64,000 bases of DNA from NCBI RefSeq assembly GCF_014203545.1, contig NZ_JACHJG010000013.1:124001-188000 (forward strand). The letters run 5' to 3'. A program made the position numbers and the translations under genes. This DNA comes from Streptomyces netropsis. GTDB taxonomy: Bacteria; Actinomycetota; Actinomycetes; Streptomycetales; Streptomycetaceae. The stretch's first letter is position 1. Each line of letters starts with the position of its first letter. Shown here piece by piece: positions 51,335 to 59,636 of the stretch. The notes under the pieces are model-generated. The model searched no databases and had not been told where the DNA came from. It worked only from the letters and a program-made list of their open reading frames with translations.

Positions 51335-52549
51335 ATGGACTTCGCGTTCGACGCGCGCACCGAGGAGCTGCGCGGCAGGCTGCTGGCCTTCATGGACGAG
51401 CACGTGTACCCGGCGGAGGCGGTCGCCGAGGAGCAGCGCGCCGCCCTCGCGGACCCGTGGGACACCCCGCCGGTCGTCGAGGAGCTGAAGGCCGAGGCCC
51501 GGCGGCGGGGGTTGTGGAACGTGTTCCTACCGGACGCGGAGTACGGCGCCGGGCTGACCAACGTCCAGTACGCGCCGCTCGCCGAGATCACCGGCCGCAG
51601 CCCGCAGCTCGCCCCCACCGCCCTCAACTGCGCGGCCCCCGACACGGGGAACATGGAGGTGCTCGCCCAGTTCGGCACCGAGGAGCAGCGCAAGCGCTGG
51701 CTCCAGCCGCTGCTCGCCGGCGAGATCCGGTCCGCGTTCGCGATGACCGAGCCGGAGGTCGCCTCCTCCGACGCCACGAACATCGAGACGCGGATCGAGC
51801 GGGACGGCGACGACTACGTCGTCACCGGCCGCAAGTGGTACATCTCCGGGGCGATGAACCCCCGTTGCGAGATCTTCATCGTGATGGGCAAGACCGACCC
51901 GGAGGGCGCGGACCCACGCCGCCAGCAGTCCATGGTCCTCGTCCCCCGCGAGACCCCCGGCGTCGAGATCAGGCGTGCCATGCGGGTCTACGGCTACGAG
52001 GACCACTACCACGGCGGCCACGCCGAGGTGGTCTTCGACGGCGTCCGCGTCCCGGCGGCGAACATCGTCGGTGAGGAGGGCGGCGGGTTCGCCATCGCCC
52101 AGGCCCGTCTCGGCCCCGGCCGGATCCACCACTGCATGCGGCTGATCGGCATGGCGGAGCGCGCCATCGAGCTGATGTGCCGGCGCGCGGTGGACCGTGC
52201 GGCGTTCGGCAAGCTGCTGGCGGGGCAGGGCGTCGTCCAGGAGTGGATCGCCGACTCCCGGGTCGCGGTCGAGCAGTTGCGGCTGCTGGTGCTGAAGACC
52301 GCGTGGCTGATGGACACCGTCGGCAACCGCGGGGCGCACACGGAGATCCAGGCCATCAAGATCGCGACGCCGCGCACGGTCGCCGACATCATCGACAAGG
52401 CGGTCCAGCTGCACGGCGCGGGCGGTGTCGGCCAGGACTTCCCGCTCGCCGAGCTGTGGGCCGCGGCGCGGACGCTGCGCCTGGCCGACGGGCCGGACGA
52501 GGTGCATCAGCGGTCGCTGGCGCGGCGGGAGTTGAAGCGGTACCGCTAG
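51335..52549 (+). CDS. Acyl-CoA dehydrogenase
   Basis: 404 aa. Segments: AFAMTEPEVASSDATNIETR (about residues 131-150), VVTGRKWYISGAMNPRCEIF, RIHHCMRLIGMAERAIELMC and DKAVQLHGAGGVGQDFPLAE. These are FAD-binding and substrate regions of the ACAD10/11-type dehydrogenases. The catalytic base is not assigned. The gene is coupled to the phosphotransferase upstream; both lie behind the operator at 50241, which matches the site in front of the SDR-ligase-TetR operon, so one pathway is likely. Confidence 0.92.
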   Translation: MDFAFDARTEELRGRLLAFMDEHVYPAEAVAEEQRAALADPWDTPPVVEELKAEARRRGLWNVFLPDAEYGAGLTNVQYAPLAEITGRSPQLAPTALNCAAPDTGNMEVLAQFGTEEQRKRWLQPLLAGEIRSAFAMTEPEVASSDATNIETRIERDGDDYVVTGRKWYISGAMNPRCEIFIVMGKTDPEGADPRRQQSMVLVPRETPGVEIRRAMRVYGYEDHYHGGHAEVVFDGVRVPAANIVGEEGGGFAIAQARLGPGRIHHCMRLIGMAERAIELMCRRAVDRAAFGKLLAGQGVVQEWIADSRVAVEQLRLLVLKTAWLMDTVGNRGAHTEIQAIKIATPRTVADIIDKAVQLHGAGGVGQDFPLAELWAAARTLRLADGPDEVHQRSLARRELKRYR

Positions 52550-52595
52550 CCCTGCGGGCGGCTTGCGCCGGCCCACCGGCTTGCGGGTCTTCGGC

Positions 52596-52692
52596 CGTGG
52601 CCGTCTGTGACGCCTGCGGCGGCGAGCGCCCTGCGGGCGCGTCCTCAAGCGCCGGACGGGCTGCTGTGCCGTGTCCGGGAGATTGAGGACCG
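52596..52692. repeat. Dispersed intergenic repeat, copy 3
   Basis: CTGCGGGCGCGTCCTCAAGC (52631-52650), then GCCGGACGGGCTG (52651-52663), with an inverted GATTGAGGAC (52681-52690). Same modules as at 12442, 31312 and 56038, here between convergent acyl-CoA dehydrogenase and TetR genes. Confidence 0.75.
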
Positions 52693-52713
52693 GGGCCCGG
52701 GGCGGAGCGCCGG

Positions 52714-53322
52714 CTAGGGCCGCAGGGCCCGCATCAGCAGGTCCGCCAAGTGCTCCGCGACCTGCTGGGGGCTCAGCGGACCGTCGGGGCGGTACCAGCT
52801 GCCCAGGTGGTGGACCGAGCCGAAGTGGTAGTCCACCACCAGGTCGGCGGGGGTCGCCGCGCTGAACACCCCGGTGCGCTGGCCCTCCTCGACCAGCGCG
52901 CGGAATCTCTCGTGGTAGCGGCGGCGTTCGGCGCGCACCTGCTTGTCCTTCTCCGGCGCGAGGTGGTGCATGGACCGGAAGAAGATCTTCGTGTCGTCGA
53001 GGTTCTCGATCGTCGTGACCACGACGTCGGCGGCCGCGTCGCGCAGCCGCCGCTCGACGGGGGCTTCCGAGCCCGCCAGCGCGTCCAGCCGCTCCTGCTG
53101 GAGGCGCAGGACCCGCGCGTAGACCTCGTGCAGCAGGTCGTCCTTCGACCCGAAGTAGTGATAGAGCGCGCCCTTGGTGACGCCCGCCGCCTCGACGATC
53201 TCCTGCACGGACGTCCGGTCGTAGCCCTGGTCCGCGAAGAGGCGGGTGGCGGCGGCCAGCAGCCGCTGCGGCACGGCCCTGCCGCCGCCGTCCGTCGTTC
53301 CGGCCGTCGTCGTCCTGGTCAT
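52714..53322 (-). CDS. TetR-family repressor of acyl-CoA genes
   Basis: 202 aa. N-terminal helix-turn-helix: RLLAAATRLFADQGYDRTSV, QEIVEAAGVTKGALYHYFGS (about residues 19-60). The ligand domain is helical and contains FRSMHHLAPEKDKQVRAERR. It is the last gene of the SDR-ligase-TetR operon. Matching palindromes stand before this operon and before the phosphotransferase operon, which suggests it controls both, with an acyl-CoA ligand. Confidence 0.88.
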   Translation of the reverse strand: MTRTTTAGTTDGGGRAVPQRLLAAATRLFADQGYDRTSVQEIVEAAGVTKGALYHYFGSKDDLLHEVYARVLRLQQERLDALAGSEAPVERRLRDAAADVVVTTIENLDDTKIFFRSMHHLAPEKDKQVRAERRRYHERFRALVEEGQRTGVFSAATPADLVVDYHFGSVHHLGSWYRPDGPLSPQQVAEHLADLLMRALRP

Positions 53323-53354
53323 CGCCGCCACCCGCCTGTCGCCGAAGTGCTGTG

Positions 53355-55067
53355 CTACGCCCGGCCGCGCAGCTCCCGTCTGAGGATCTTGCCACTGCTC
53401 GTCTTGGGAAGGTCCGGCAGGATCTCGACCGCGCGCGGGTACTTGTACGCGGCGAGCCGCTCGCGGCAGTAGGCGACGACCGCGGCCGGGTCCGCGGTCG
53501 TGCCCGGCCGGAGACTGATCCAGGCCTTGACCGTCTCCCCCCGGTAGGGGTCCGGCACCCCGACGACGGCCGCCTCGCGGACGGCGGGGTGGGTGTAGAG
53601 GACGTCCTCGACCTCGCGGGGCCACACCTTGAAGCCCGATGCGTTGATCATGTCCTTCTTGCGGTCGACCACGTAGAGCCAGCCGTCGCGGTCCATGAAA
53701 CCGATGTCGCCGGTCCGCAGTTCGCCGCCGGGCAGGGCGGCGGCGGTGTCCTCGGGACGCCGCCAGTAACCGGGGATCACCTGCGGACCGCGCACCACGA
53801 TCTCGCCCTGCTCGCCGAAGGGGACGTCCGCGCCCTGCTCGTCGACGACGCGGACGAGGGTGTCGGCGCCGGGCACCCCGACGGCGAGGGTGCCGGAGAC
53901 GGGGTCGACCGGGGCCTCGAGGCCGGGCAGGACGGCGGCGCAGGGGGCGGTGCACTCGGTGAGTCCGTAGCCGTTGTGGAGGTACGGGCCGAGGGTGGCG
54001 CGGAACTGCTCGACCAGCGCGGGCGGCAGCGGGGCTCCGCCTGAAGAGATCATGCGGAAGGACGCGAAGTGGTCCCGGCCGACTCCCTCCTGGGCCATCA
54101 GGGCCATGAACGCGGTGGCCGGGCCCACGGTGTAGGCGGGACGGTGCTCCAGGAACGCGTCGAGGACGACACCGGGTTCGAAGCGGTAGGCGAGCGCGAG
54201 CGTCCCCGCCCCGGCGACGCAGGCCGCGAGCTGGGCGACCATGCCGGTGATGTGGAACAGCGGGGCGAGGGCGAAGTAGGTGCAGCCCTCGGGCAGCCCG
54301 GATCCGGTGCGCTGCCGCTCGGCGTTGTGGCAGACGTTGCCGTGGGTGTTCATGGCGCCCTTGGGACGGCCGGTGGTGCCCGAGGTGTAGCTGATGAGTG
54401 CGACGTCCCCGGGGCCGAGGTCGATGCCCTCGGGCGCCCCGGCGCCGGAGCGGGCCACGGTCAGGAAGTCCTCGGCGTCCTCGGGCACGGGCAGCCGGCC
54501 GCCGCGCAGCACCCGGGTGTCGTCGCGGGTCTGGAGGCCGGACTCGCAGGCCGTGAGGACGATCCGGACGGGCGAGGAGTCCGCCGCCTCCCGCAGCCGC
54601 TCCGCCCAGGCGCGGTCCGCGCAGATCAGGGCCGTGGCCCCGGCGTCGTGCAGGATGTGGCCGGCCTCGGCCGCCTTGTACATGGGATTCATGGGGACGA
54701 CGGTGCCGCCCGCCTTCCAGATACCGAGGACGGCGAGGACGAAGTGCGGGGAGTTCTGCAGCACGACCGCCGCCCGGTCGCCGCGCCGGAAGCCACGCCC
54801 GGCGAGGTGACCCGCGATCGCGTCGGACATCTCGTCGGCCCGGCGGTAGGTGAGCCGCCCGTCGAAGTAGGCGAGCGCGTGACGGTCGGGAGCGCGCCGC
54901 ACGGCGTCCCGGAAGGCGTACAGCACGCTCGGCGGCGGATCGACGGGCTTCCGCTGTGCCTCGCTGAGCAGTCCGAGCCAGGGCTTGTCCGCGTAGGAGT
55001 TCGGCACCGCCCGTGCCATCGGCGCCCGGGTTAAGTGGGGTTGGGAGGAGGAGGGGTTCGTTGTCAT
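53355..55067 (-). CDS. Class I AMP-binding acyl-CoA synthetase
   Basis: 570 aa. Signature GDVALISYTSGTTGRPKGAM (about residues 218-237), then NGYGLTECTAP, and RTGDIGFMDRDGWLYVVDRK followed by DMINASGFKVWPREVE (about 450-480). The C-terminal SSGKILRREL carries the catalytic Lys. It activates a carboxylic acid to its CoA thioester via an acyl-AMP. The acid is not known; neighbours point to fatty or aryl acid degradation. Gaps: 46 nt from the SDR gene and 32 nt to TetR. Confidence 0.93.
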   Translation of the reverse strand: MTTNPSSSQPHLTRAPMARAVPNSYADKPWLGLLSEAQRKPVDPPPSVLYAFRDAVRRAPDRHALAYFDGRLTYRRADEMSDAIAGHLAGRGFRRGDRAAVVLQNSPHFVLAVLGIWKAGGTVVPMNPMYKAAEAGHILHDAGATALICADRAWAERLREAADSSPVRIVLTACESGLQTRDDTRVLRGGRLPVPEDAEDFLTVARSGAGAPEGIDLGPGDVALISYTSGTTGRPKGAMNTHGNVCHNAERQRTGSGLPEGCTYFALAPLFHITGMVAQLAACVAGAGTLALAYRFEPGVVLDAFLEHRPAYTVGPATAFMALMAQEGVGRDHFASFRMISSGGAPLPPALVEQFRATLGPYLHNGYGLTECTAPCAAVLPGLEAPVDPVSGTLAVGVPGADTLVRVVDEQGADVPFGEQGEIVVRGPQVIPGYWRRPEDTAAALPGGELRTGDIGFMDRDGWLYVVDRKKDMINASGFKVWPREVEDVLYTHPAVREAAVVGVPDPYRGETVKAWISLRPGTTADPAAVVAYCRERLAAYKYPRAVEILPDLPKTSSGKILRRELRGRA

Positions 55068-55113
55068 CGTGGGGATGCCGCCCTTTCCGTGGCTTCTCCG
55101 GCTGCCACCGCGG

Positions 55114-55890
55114 CTACGCGCGGTCGGGGTCCGGGGCCTGTTCGAGCTTGCGCTGAAGGTGGTTCATGCCATCGAGCCAGCGGTCGGGGTCGGCGGCCCG
55201 CGCGGTGTAGTAGTCCGCGACCTCGGGGTGCGGGAGGATCAGGAAGCGATCGGCGGCCATGCCCTCGAACAGGGCGTCCACGACCCGCTCGGGCTCGATG
55301 GCGGTGGGCGTGAGCAGCAGGTCCCCGGCCGCTCCGGTGCCCCGCAGCATGTCCGTCCGGACGCCTTGCGGACAGATCGCGTGGACGGCGATACCGCGGT
55401 GCCGGTAGGTGAGGGAGAGCCATTCGGCGAAGGCGTACGCCGCGTGCTTGGAGACGCTGTAGGGGGCCGAGCCGACCATGGTGAGCAGCCCGGCGGCGGA
55501 GACGGTGGCGACGAAGCGCCCGCTGCCGCGCTCCAGCCAGGCGGGGAGCAGCTCGCGGCTCGCCCGTACGTGCGCCATGACGTTGACGTCCCAGGAGGCG
55601 GCCCACCGGTCCTCGTCCGCCTCCGGGCCGCCGGTGGCGGCGACGCCGGCGTTGGCGCAGTAGACGTCGATCACACCGCCCAGCGCCTCGCGGGCGGCGG
55701 GAAGGATCTCCGAGGCGTCACCGGGGACGGCGGTCGCGCCGATCTCCGCGGCGACGGCCGCGGCCTTGGCGGCGTCGAGGTCGTTGACGACGACGCGGGC
55801 GCCTTCGGCGGCGAACCGACGGGCGAGGGCGGCGCCTATGCCGCCGCCCGCTCCGGTGACCACAACTCCCGCGTCCCGCACGGTGTTCAC
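55114..55890 (-). CDS. SDR-family oxidoreductase
   Basis: 258 aa, classical SDR. NAD-binding VVVTGAGGGIGAALARRFAA (about residues 9-28), Ser in VATVSAAGLLTMVGSAPYSV, with YSVSK (Tyr about 149, Lys 153), and ICPQGVRTDML in the C-terminal part. Probable 3-hydroxyacyl-CoA-type or related dehydrogenase of the operon with an acyl-CoA ligase. GTG 55890 has GGAG about 9 nt upstream. The operator-like site about 55943-55960 lies directly upstream. Confidence 0.9.
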   Translation of the reverse strand: MNTVRDAGVVVTGAGGGIGAALARRFAAEGARVVVNDLDAAKAAAVAAEIGATAVPGDASEILPAAREALGGVIDVYCANAGVAATGGPEADEDRWAASWDVNVMAHVRASRELLPAWLERGSGRFVATVSAAGLLTMVGSAPYSVSKHAAYAFAEWLSLTYRHRGIAVHAICPQGVRTDMLRGTGAAGDLLLTPTAIEPERVVDALFEGMAADRFLILPHPEVADYYTARAADPDRWLDGMNHLQRKLEQAPDPDRA

Positions 55891-55942
55891 GTTCGTGTCT
55901 CCCTCGGTCTCGGTACCCGGCCGCCGCCGCGGCCGCGTGCGC

Positions 55943-55960
55943 AGACTAACCAGTCGGTAT
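55943..55960. promoter_or_regulatory. TetR operator candidate of the SDR-ligase operon
   Basis: On the minus strand ATACCGACTGGTTAGTCT, which matches ATACCGACCGGTCGGCAT at 50237-50254 in 13 of 18 bases, including the ATACCGAC-GGT core. It lies 53 nt upstream of the SDR GTG. Confidence 0.7.
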
Positions 55961-55999
55961 GTGGAAGCGGAAGGGCGCGTCGCATCGTGGGGACGCCGT

Positions 56000-56165
56000 G
56001 CCTGTGCCGCCTGCGGCGGCGGGCGCCCTGCGGGCGCGTCCTCAAGCGCCGGACGGGCTGATTGCAGCCCGTCCGGCGCTTGAGGACACAGCGCAGCAGC
56101 CCGCTGGGGGCACCTCCCAGCGGTAGCTGGGGGAGCTTGAGGACACCGCCGCGCAGCGGAGGTGC
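56000..56165. repeat. Dispersed intergenic repeat, copy 4, with a 23-bp perfect hairpin
   Basis: GCGCCCTGCGGGCGCGTCCT leads to arm 56038-56060 (CTCAAGCGCCGGACGGGCTG inside), loop ATTG, and the exact complement 56065-56087. A further module (CTGGGGGCACCTCCCAGC, then AGCTGGGGGAGCTTGAGGAC) follows to 56140. The same pieces, in other order, occur at 12442, 31312 and 52620. Confidence 0.85.
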
Positions 56166-56262
56166 AACCCGGCACGGCCCAGCCGCAGGCGGAAAGGCTG
56201 GACAGGCCCTCTTGACGGCGGGACGATGCGCGTCACATCTGACCGGCACAGGGGGACTGGGC

Positions 56263-57567
56263 ATGGCGGGCATGTGTGTGGAGCCTTACTGGGAACTGAC
56301 CTTCGACGCGGACGGCGACGTCCACACCGGCGAGCGGGACGCCCTGGTGGCAGGCGCCGGGCGGGAGCGGCTCACCGATCTGGTGATCTTCGCGCACGGC
56401 TGGAACAACGACCGGTCGCGGGCGACCGGACTCTACCGGCGCTTCTTCGCCCCCTTCCCGGCGCTCGTCGACGGCGCCGTCGGGGCCGACGGGGACGAGG
56501 TGCGCGTGGGCTACGGCGGCGTGATCTGGCCGTCGATGCGGTTCACCGACGAGCCCGTCCCCGACTTCCCGGAACGGGCGCTCGCGACCACCGCCACCGG
56601 GCCGCCCGTGCTCGACGAGGCCACCCGACAGGCGCTGACCACGGTTTTCCCGGACGGCGAAGAGACGCTGACCCGGCTCGCGGAACTGCTCGAGCACCGG
56701 CCGGAGGCCCCGGAGCGGCTGGCGGAGTTCACCGGCCTCGTCCGCGCGCTCGTCACGGCGGATCGAGCGGGCGCGGGATTCGTCCAGGACCTGGAGGGCG
56801 AGAGTGAACCCGCCGTGCTCGCCGGGGATCCGGAGGCGGTGTGCGAGGCGTTCGCCGACGCCCTGGCGGGTGGCGAGGCGCCGGAGGAGCTGTTCGGCGG
56901 TGGCTGGAAGAAGGTGTGGAAGGGCGCCCACGAGCTGCTGCGCCAGGCCTCGTACTACACGATGAAGCGCCGGGCCGGCACGGTGGGCGAGCGGGGGCTC
57001 GGCCCGGCGCTCGGGGTGCTCGCGCGCTCCGCGCCGGACCTGCGGATCCATCTGGTCGGGCACAGTTTCGGCGCCCGGCTGATGGCCTTCGGGCTGCGCG
57101 GGCTGCCGGACGAGGCCACGGTCTCCTCCCTGACGCTGCTCCAGGGTGCCTTCTCGCACTACGCGTTCTCCTCCCGGCTGCCCTTCGACACCGGCCGCGG
57201 CGGCGCGCTGAAGGGCGCGTACCGCCGGGTGCGGGGGCCGGTGGTGTGTGTCCACTCGCGTCACGACACGGCGCTCGGCGTGATGTATCCCCTCGCGTCC
57301 CGGCTGGCCCGGGACGCGGACTCGGTGCTGGGGGTCGACAACACCCGGTGGGGCGCGATGGGCTACGACGGCATCCAGTCCGTGGACGGCTCCGCGCGCC
57401 TCTCCCTCGCGCGGGCGCTGGACGGCGGGCTGCCCGCCGAGGGGTGCGCGAGCGTCGACGCGTCGGTGGTCGTCTCCCGCGGCGGGCCGCCGTCGGGAGC
57501 GCACGGCGACATCTGTCACGACGAGCTGGCGCGGCTCGTCCTGCTGGCCGGCCGCATCGGCGGCTGA
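56263..57567 (+). CDS. Serine hydrolase of the alpha/beta fold, function unknown
   Basis: 434 aa. Near the N-terminus it has FAHGWNNDRSRATGLYRRFF (oxyanion strand, about 47-66). The nucleophile elbow GHSFGARLMAFGLRGL is at about 266-281 with its Ser, and VVCVHSRHDTALGVMYPLAS holds an Asp. There is no signal peptide. The fold suggests an esterase or acylhydrolase, but the family is not one I can name. ATG 56263 follows GGGGGAC; ATG 56272 is the alternative. Confidence 0.75.
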   Translation: MAGMCVEPYWELTFDADGDVHTGERDALVAGAGRERLTDLVIFAHGWNNDRSRATGLYRRFFAPFPALVDGAVGADGDEVRVGYGGVIWPSMRFTDEPVPDFPERALATTATGPPVLDEATRQALTTVFPDGEETLTRLAELLEHRPEAPERLAEFTGLVRALVTADRAGAGFVQDLEGESEPAVLAGDPEAVCEAFADALAGGEAPEELFGGGWKKVWKGAHELLRQASYYTMKRRAGTVGERGLGPALGVLARSAPDLRIHLVGHSFGARLMAFGLRGLPDEATVSSLTLLQGAFSHYAFSSRLPFDTGRGGALKGAYRRVRGPVVCVHSRHDTALGVMYPLASRLARDADSVLGVDNTRWGAMGYDGIQSVDGSARLSLARALDGGLPAEGCASVDASVVVSRGGPPSGAHGDICHDELARLVLLAGRIGG

Positions 57568-57591
57568 GCACGACCCACGGCCGAACGGAGG

Positions 57592-57622
57592 GTGAGGATC
57601 CGCCACCTTCGTGGATCCTCAC
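57592..57622 (+). terminator. Terminator hairpin after the serine hydrolase
   Basis: GTGAGGATCC (57592-57601) pairs with GGATCCTCAC (57613-57622). It lies 25 nt after the stop at 57567. Confidence 0.75.
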
Positions 57623-57747
57623 ATCTGTGCGCGCGATGGGGGTAGCAGAGCGGAGTCGGCCGCGTCGGGCGTCCGATGGATCCGAATGGCGATGAGTTAC
57701 GTCCCTTCCATGTCGATCCGAGTCCGCGCTGTCGGAGGTGGGATGCA

Positions 57748-58359
57748 GTGGCAGGTTTCAGAGCACTCGCACGAGAGGTGCGCAATCCACGGAACACGAT
57801 CGCACTGCGACGGACCTCCTTGCGCAAATGTCTCGAACGTTTCGCCCCGTACGGGCACCGGGCGACCTGGCAACACCTGTGCGCCCGGGCGGGACTGTCC
57901 CCCGACGACCGCGCGCCCGACCCGGAGCTGCTGATCTCGGCGCTGGAGGAGCTGGAGGAGGCCCGGGAGGTCTGGCTGGCCTACGAGGTCGAGTTCGCCG
58001 GCCGGCGCCGGCGCGAGAAGCACGACGGCATCCGGCAGCCCAGTGCCGTCGACGACTGGCACCGCAACACCTGGGGCGGGTGTGACATCGTGCCGTGCGC
58101 GAGCCCCACGCTGTTCCCGAGCGCGCGCCTCGCCGAGGTGCTGCGCCGCATGATCACCGCCATGGAGTCCGGGCCCGGGGACGCCTGCCCGGTCTGCTCG
58201 CAGGAGCGGATCGAGTGGCGTACCGACCTGGAGCGTTACCCGCTGGCGGGACCCGTCTGCACGGACTGCGGCATCGTGGTGCCGGTGCCCGTGCTCACCG
58301 CGGGCGCGCTGGCCGCGACCAGGAGGTACGCCTACGCGGCCCGGTACGCCGCGGTGTGA
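57748..58359 (+). CDS. Hypothetical protein with C-terminal zinc ribbon
   Basis: 203 aa from GTG 57748 with GGAGG 9 nt upstream; an in-frame ATG at 57676 without ribosome site would add 24 residues. The N-terminus reads VAGFRALAREVRNPRNTIAL, then RKCLERFAPYGHRATWQHLC. A CPVC...CTDC pair (about 150-175) forms a possible zinc ribbon. The middle part is helical. The family is a conserved actinobacterial unknown. No operon partner. Confidence 0.7.
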   Translation: MAGFRALAREVRNPRNTIALRRTSLRKCLERFAPYGHRATWQHLCARAGLSPDDRAPDPELLISALEELEEAREVWLAYEVEFAGRRRREKHDGIRQPSAVDDWHRNTWGGCDIVPCASPTLFPSARLAEVLRRMITAMESGPGDACPVCSQERIEWRTDLERYPLAGPVCTDCGIVVPVPVLTAGALAATRRYAYAARYAAV

Positions 58360-58450
58360 GGGCCTGCCCGTCGCGCGTCCGGAAGGCACGGCGCGCCGCC
58401 CGAGGCGATCAGCGGCTGATCGCCTCGGGACCGGTGGCGAGGCCCGGACC

Positions 58451-59029
58451 TCAGGCCCCGGGCTCGGCGCACCGATCGGAGGGGGCGTTCCTCCTCGGCG
58501 TCCCGGCCTTCGCGGCCGTCCCGGCCGTCCCGGCCTTCGCGTTCTTCGCCTCGGGGGCCGACCCGCCGGGCTTGTCGGCCACGGCGAGCAGGACCGAGCC
58601 GCTGCCGTAACCGCCGAAGCGGTCCTCCGGGTTGGACAGCGCGCACTTGTCGAGCGAGAGGCAGCCGCAGCCGATGCAGTCGGCGAGGCGGTCGCGCAAC
58701 TGGTTGAGCTGCGCTATCCGCTGGTCCAGCTCCGAGCGCCACCGCTCGGACATCCGGGCCCAGTCCTCGCGGTTGGGGGTGCGCTCGTCGGGCAGTTCGG
58801 CGAGCGCCTCACGGATGGTGGCGAGCGGGATGCCGACGCGCTGCGCGGCACGGATGAAGGCGACCCGGCGCAGCGCGTCACGCTCGTAGCGGCGTTGGTT
58901 GCCGGAGGTGCGGCGGCTGCTGATCAGGCCTTTGGACTCGTAGAAGTGCAGCGCGGAGACGGCCGCGCCGCTGCGCGCGGACAGCTGGCCGACGGTGAGT
59001 TCGTGAACCTTCGTGGAAATCTGCGGCAC
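58451..59029 (-). CDS. soxR: Redox-sensitive MerR-family regulator SoxR
   Basis: 192 aa. MerR helix-turn-helix: LTVGQLSARSGAAVSALHFY, ESKGLISSRRTSGNQRRYER (about residues 11-50). The 2Fe-2S site is CIGCGCLSLDKC (C-x2-C-x-C-x5-C, about 120-131), the exact SoxR motif. In Streptomyces SoxR responds to redox-active metabolites rather than to superoxide alone. The C-terminal extension after about residue 150 (Ala/Lys-rich) is longer than in E. coli. A perfect dyad lies 15 nt upstream of its start. Confidence 0.92.
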   Translation of the reverse strand: MPQISTKVHELTVGQLSARSGAAVSALHFYESKGLISSRRTSGNQRRYERDALRRVAFIRAAQRVGIPLATIREALAELPDERTPNREDWARMSERWRSELDQRIAQLNQLRDRLADCIGCGCLSLDKCALSNPEDRFGGYGSGSVLLAVADKPGGSAPEAKNAKAGTAGTAAKAGTPRRNAPSDRCAEPGA

Positions 59030-59044
59030 GGCTCAAGACCTTAC

Positions 59045-59063
59045 GTCAACGCGGGGCGTTGAC
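59045..59063. promoter_or_regulatory. Dyad between soxR and maoC-like genes
   Basis: GTCAACGC-GGG-GCGTTGAC, perfect 8-bp arms. It lies 16 nt upstream of the soxR ATG on the divergent strand. It could be a SoxR autoregulatory site, but it differs from the known CCTCAAGC-type SoxR box. Confidence 0.5.
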
Positions 59064-59088
59064 AGCGGGAGAGCCGCCCCACATGCTG

Positions 59089-59102
59089 AGCAAGCGCTTG
59101 GA
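59089..59102. promoter_or_regulatory. KstR2-like operator in front of the MaoC gene
   Basis: AGCAAGCGCTTGGA contains CAAG-CG-CTTG, a perfect palindrome, 23 nt before ATG 59126. The same core recurs at 60326. It resembles the A-n-CAAG-nn-CTTG-n-T consensus of KstR2-type TetR proteins. Confidence 0.75.
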
Positions 59103-59125
59103 CACTCTGTGTGGGAGGCACGTGG

Positions 59126-59587
59126 ATGACGGAGCCCCGGATCTTCACCTCGTTGGACGACCTGCGGGCCGCGGTCGGTGTGGAACTCGGCCCGAGCGAC
59201 TGGCTCGACGTGGACCAGAAACGGATCGACCTCTTCGCCGAGGCGACCGGGGACCACCAGTGGATCCATGTGGACCCGGAGCGGGCGGCGGCCGGACCCT
59301 TCGGGGCGACCATCGCGCACGGCTATCTGACGCTCTCGCTGCTGCCGTCCCTCGTGCCGCTGCTGATGCGCGTCGAGAACGTCCGCATGGGCATCAACTA
59401 CGGCGTGAACAAGGTCCGCTTCCCCTCCCCCGTGCCGGTCGGCTCACGGCTGCGGGCCACGGCGAGGATCGCCGGGGTGTCGGAGGTGGAGGGCGGAGTG
59501 CAGTTGGTGACGGCGGTGACGATCGAGCGCGAGGGCGGCGACAAGCCGGTGTGCGTGGCGGAGTCGGTGAGCCGCTTCTACCTCTGA
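59126..59587 (+). CDS. MaoC-like enoyl-CoA hydratase
   Basis: 153 aa, a single hot-dog domain. RIDLFAEATGDHQWIHVDPE, then RAAAGPFGATIAHGYLTLSL (about residues 33-72) include the D-x4-H catalytic pair (Asp/His in GDHQWIH). It hydrates trans-2-enoyl-CoA to the R-3-hydroxyacyl-CoA. ATG 59126 has GGAGG 7 nt upstream. The upstream operator is shared with the TetR gene that lies downstream on the other strand, so it should be under that regulator. Confidence 0.92.
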   Translation: MTEPRIFTSLDDLRAAVGVELGPSDWLDVDQKRIDLFAEATGDHQWIHVDPERAAAGPFGATIAHGYLTLSLLPSLVPLLMRVENVRMGINYGVNKVRFPSPVPVGSRLRATARIAGVSEVEGGVQLVTAVTIEREGGDKPVCVAESVSRFYL

Positions 59588-59636
59588 GGTCTGCTCCTGA
59601 GGCGGTGCCCCTGGGGCCCGGCGGCTCCGGAACGCC

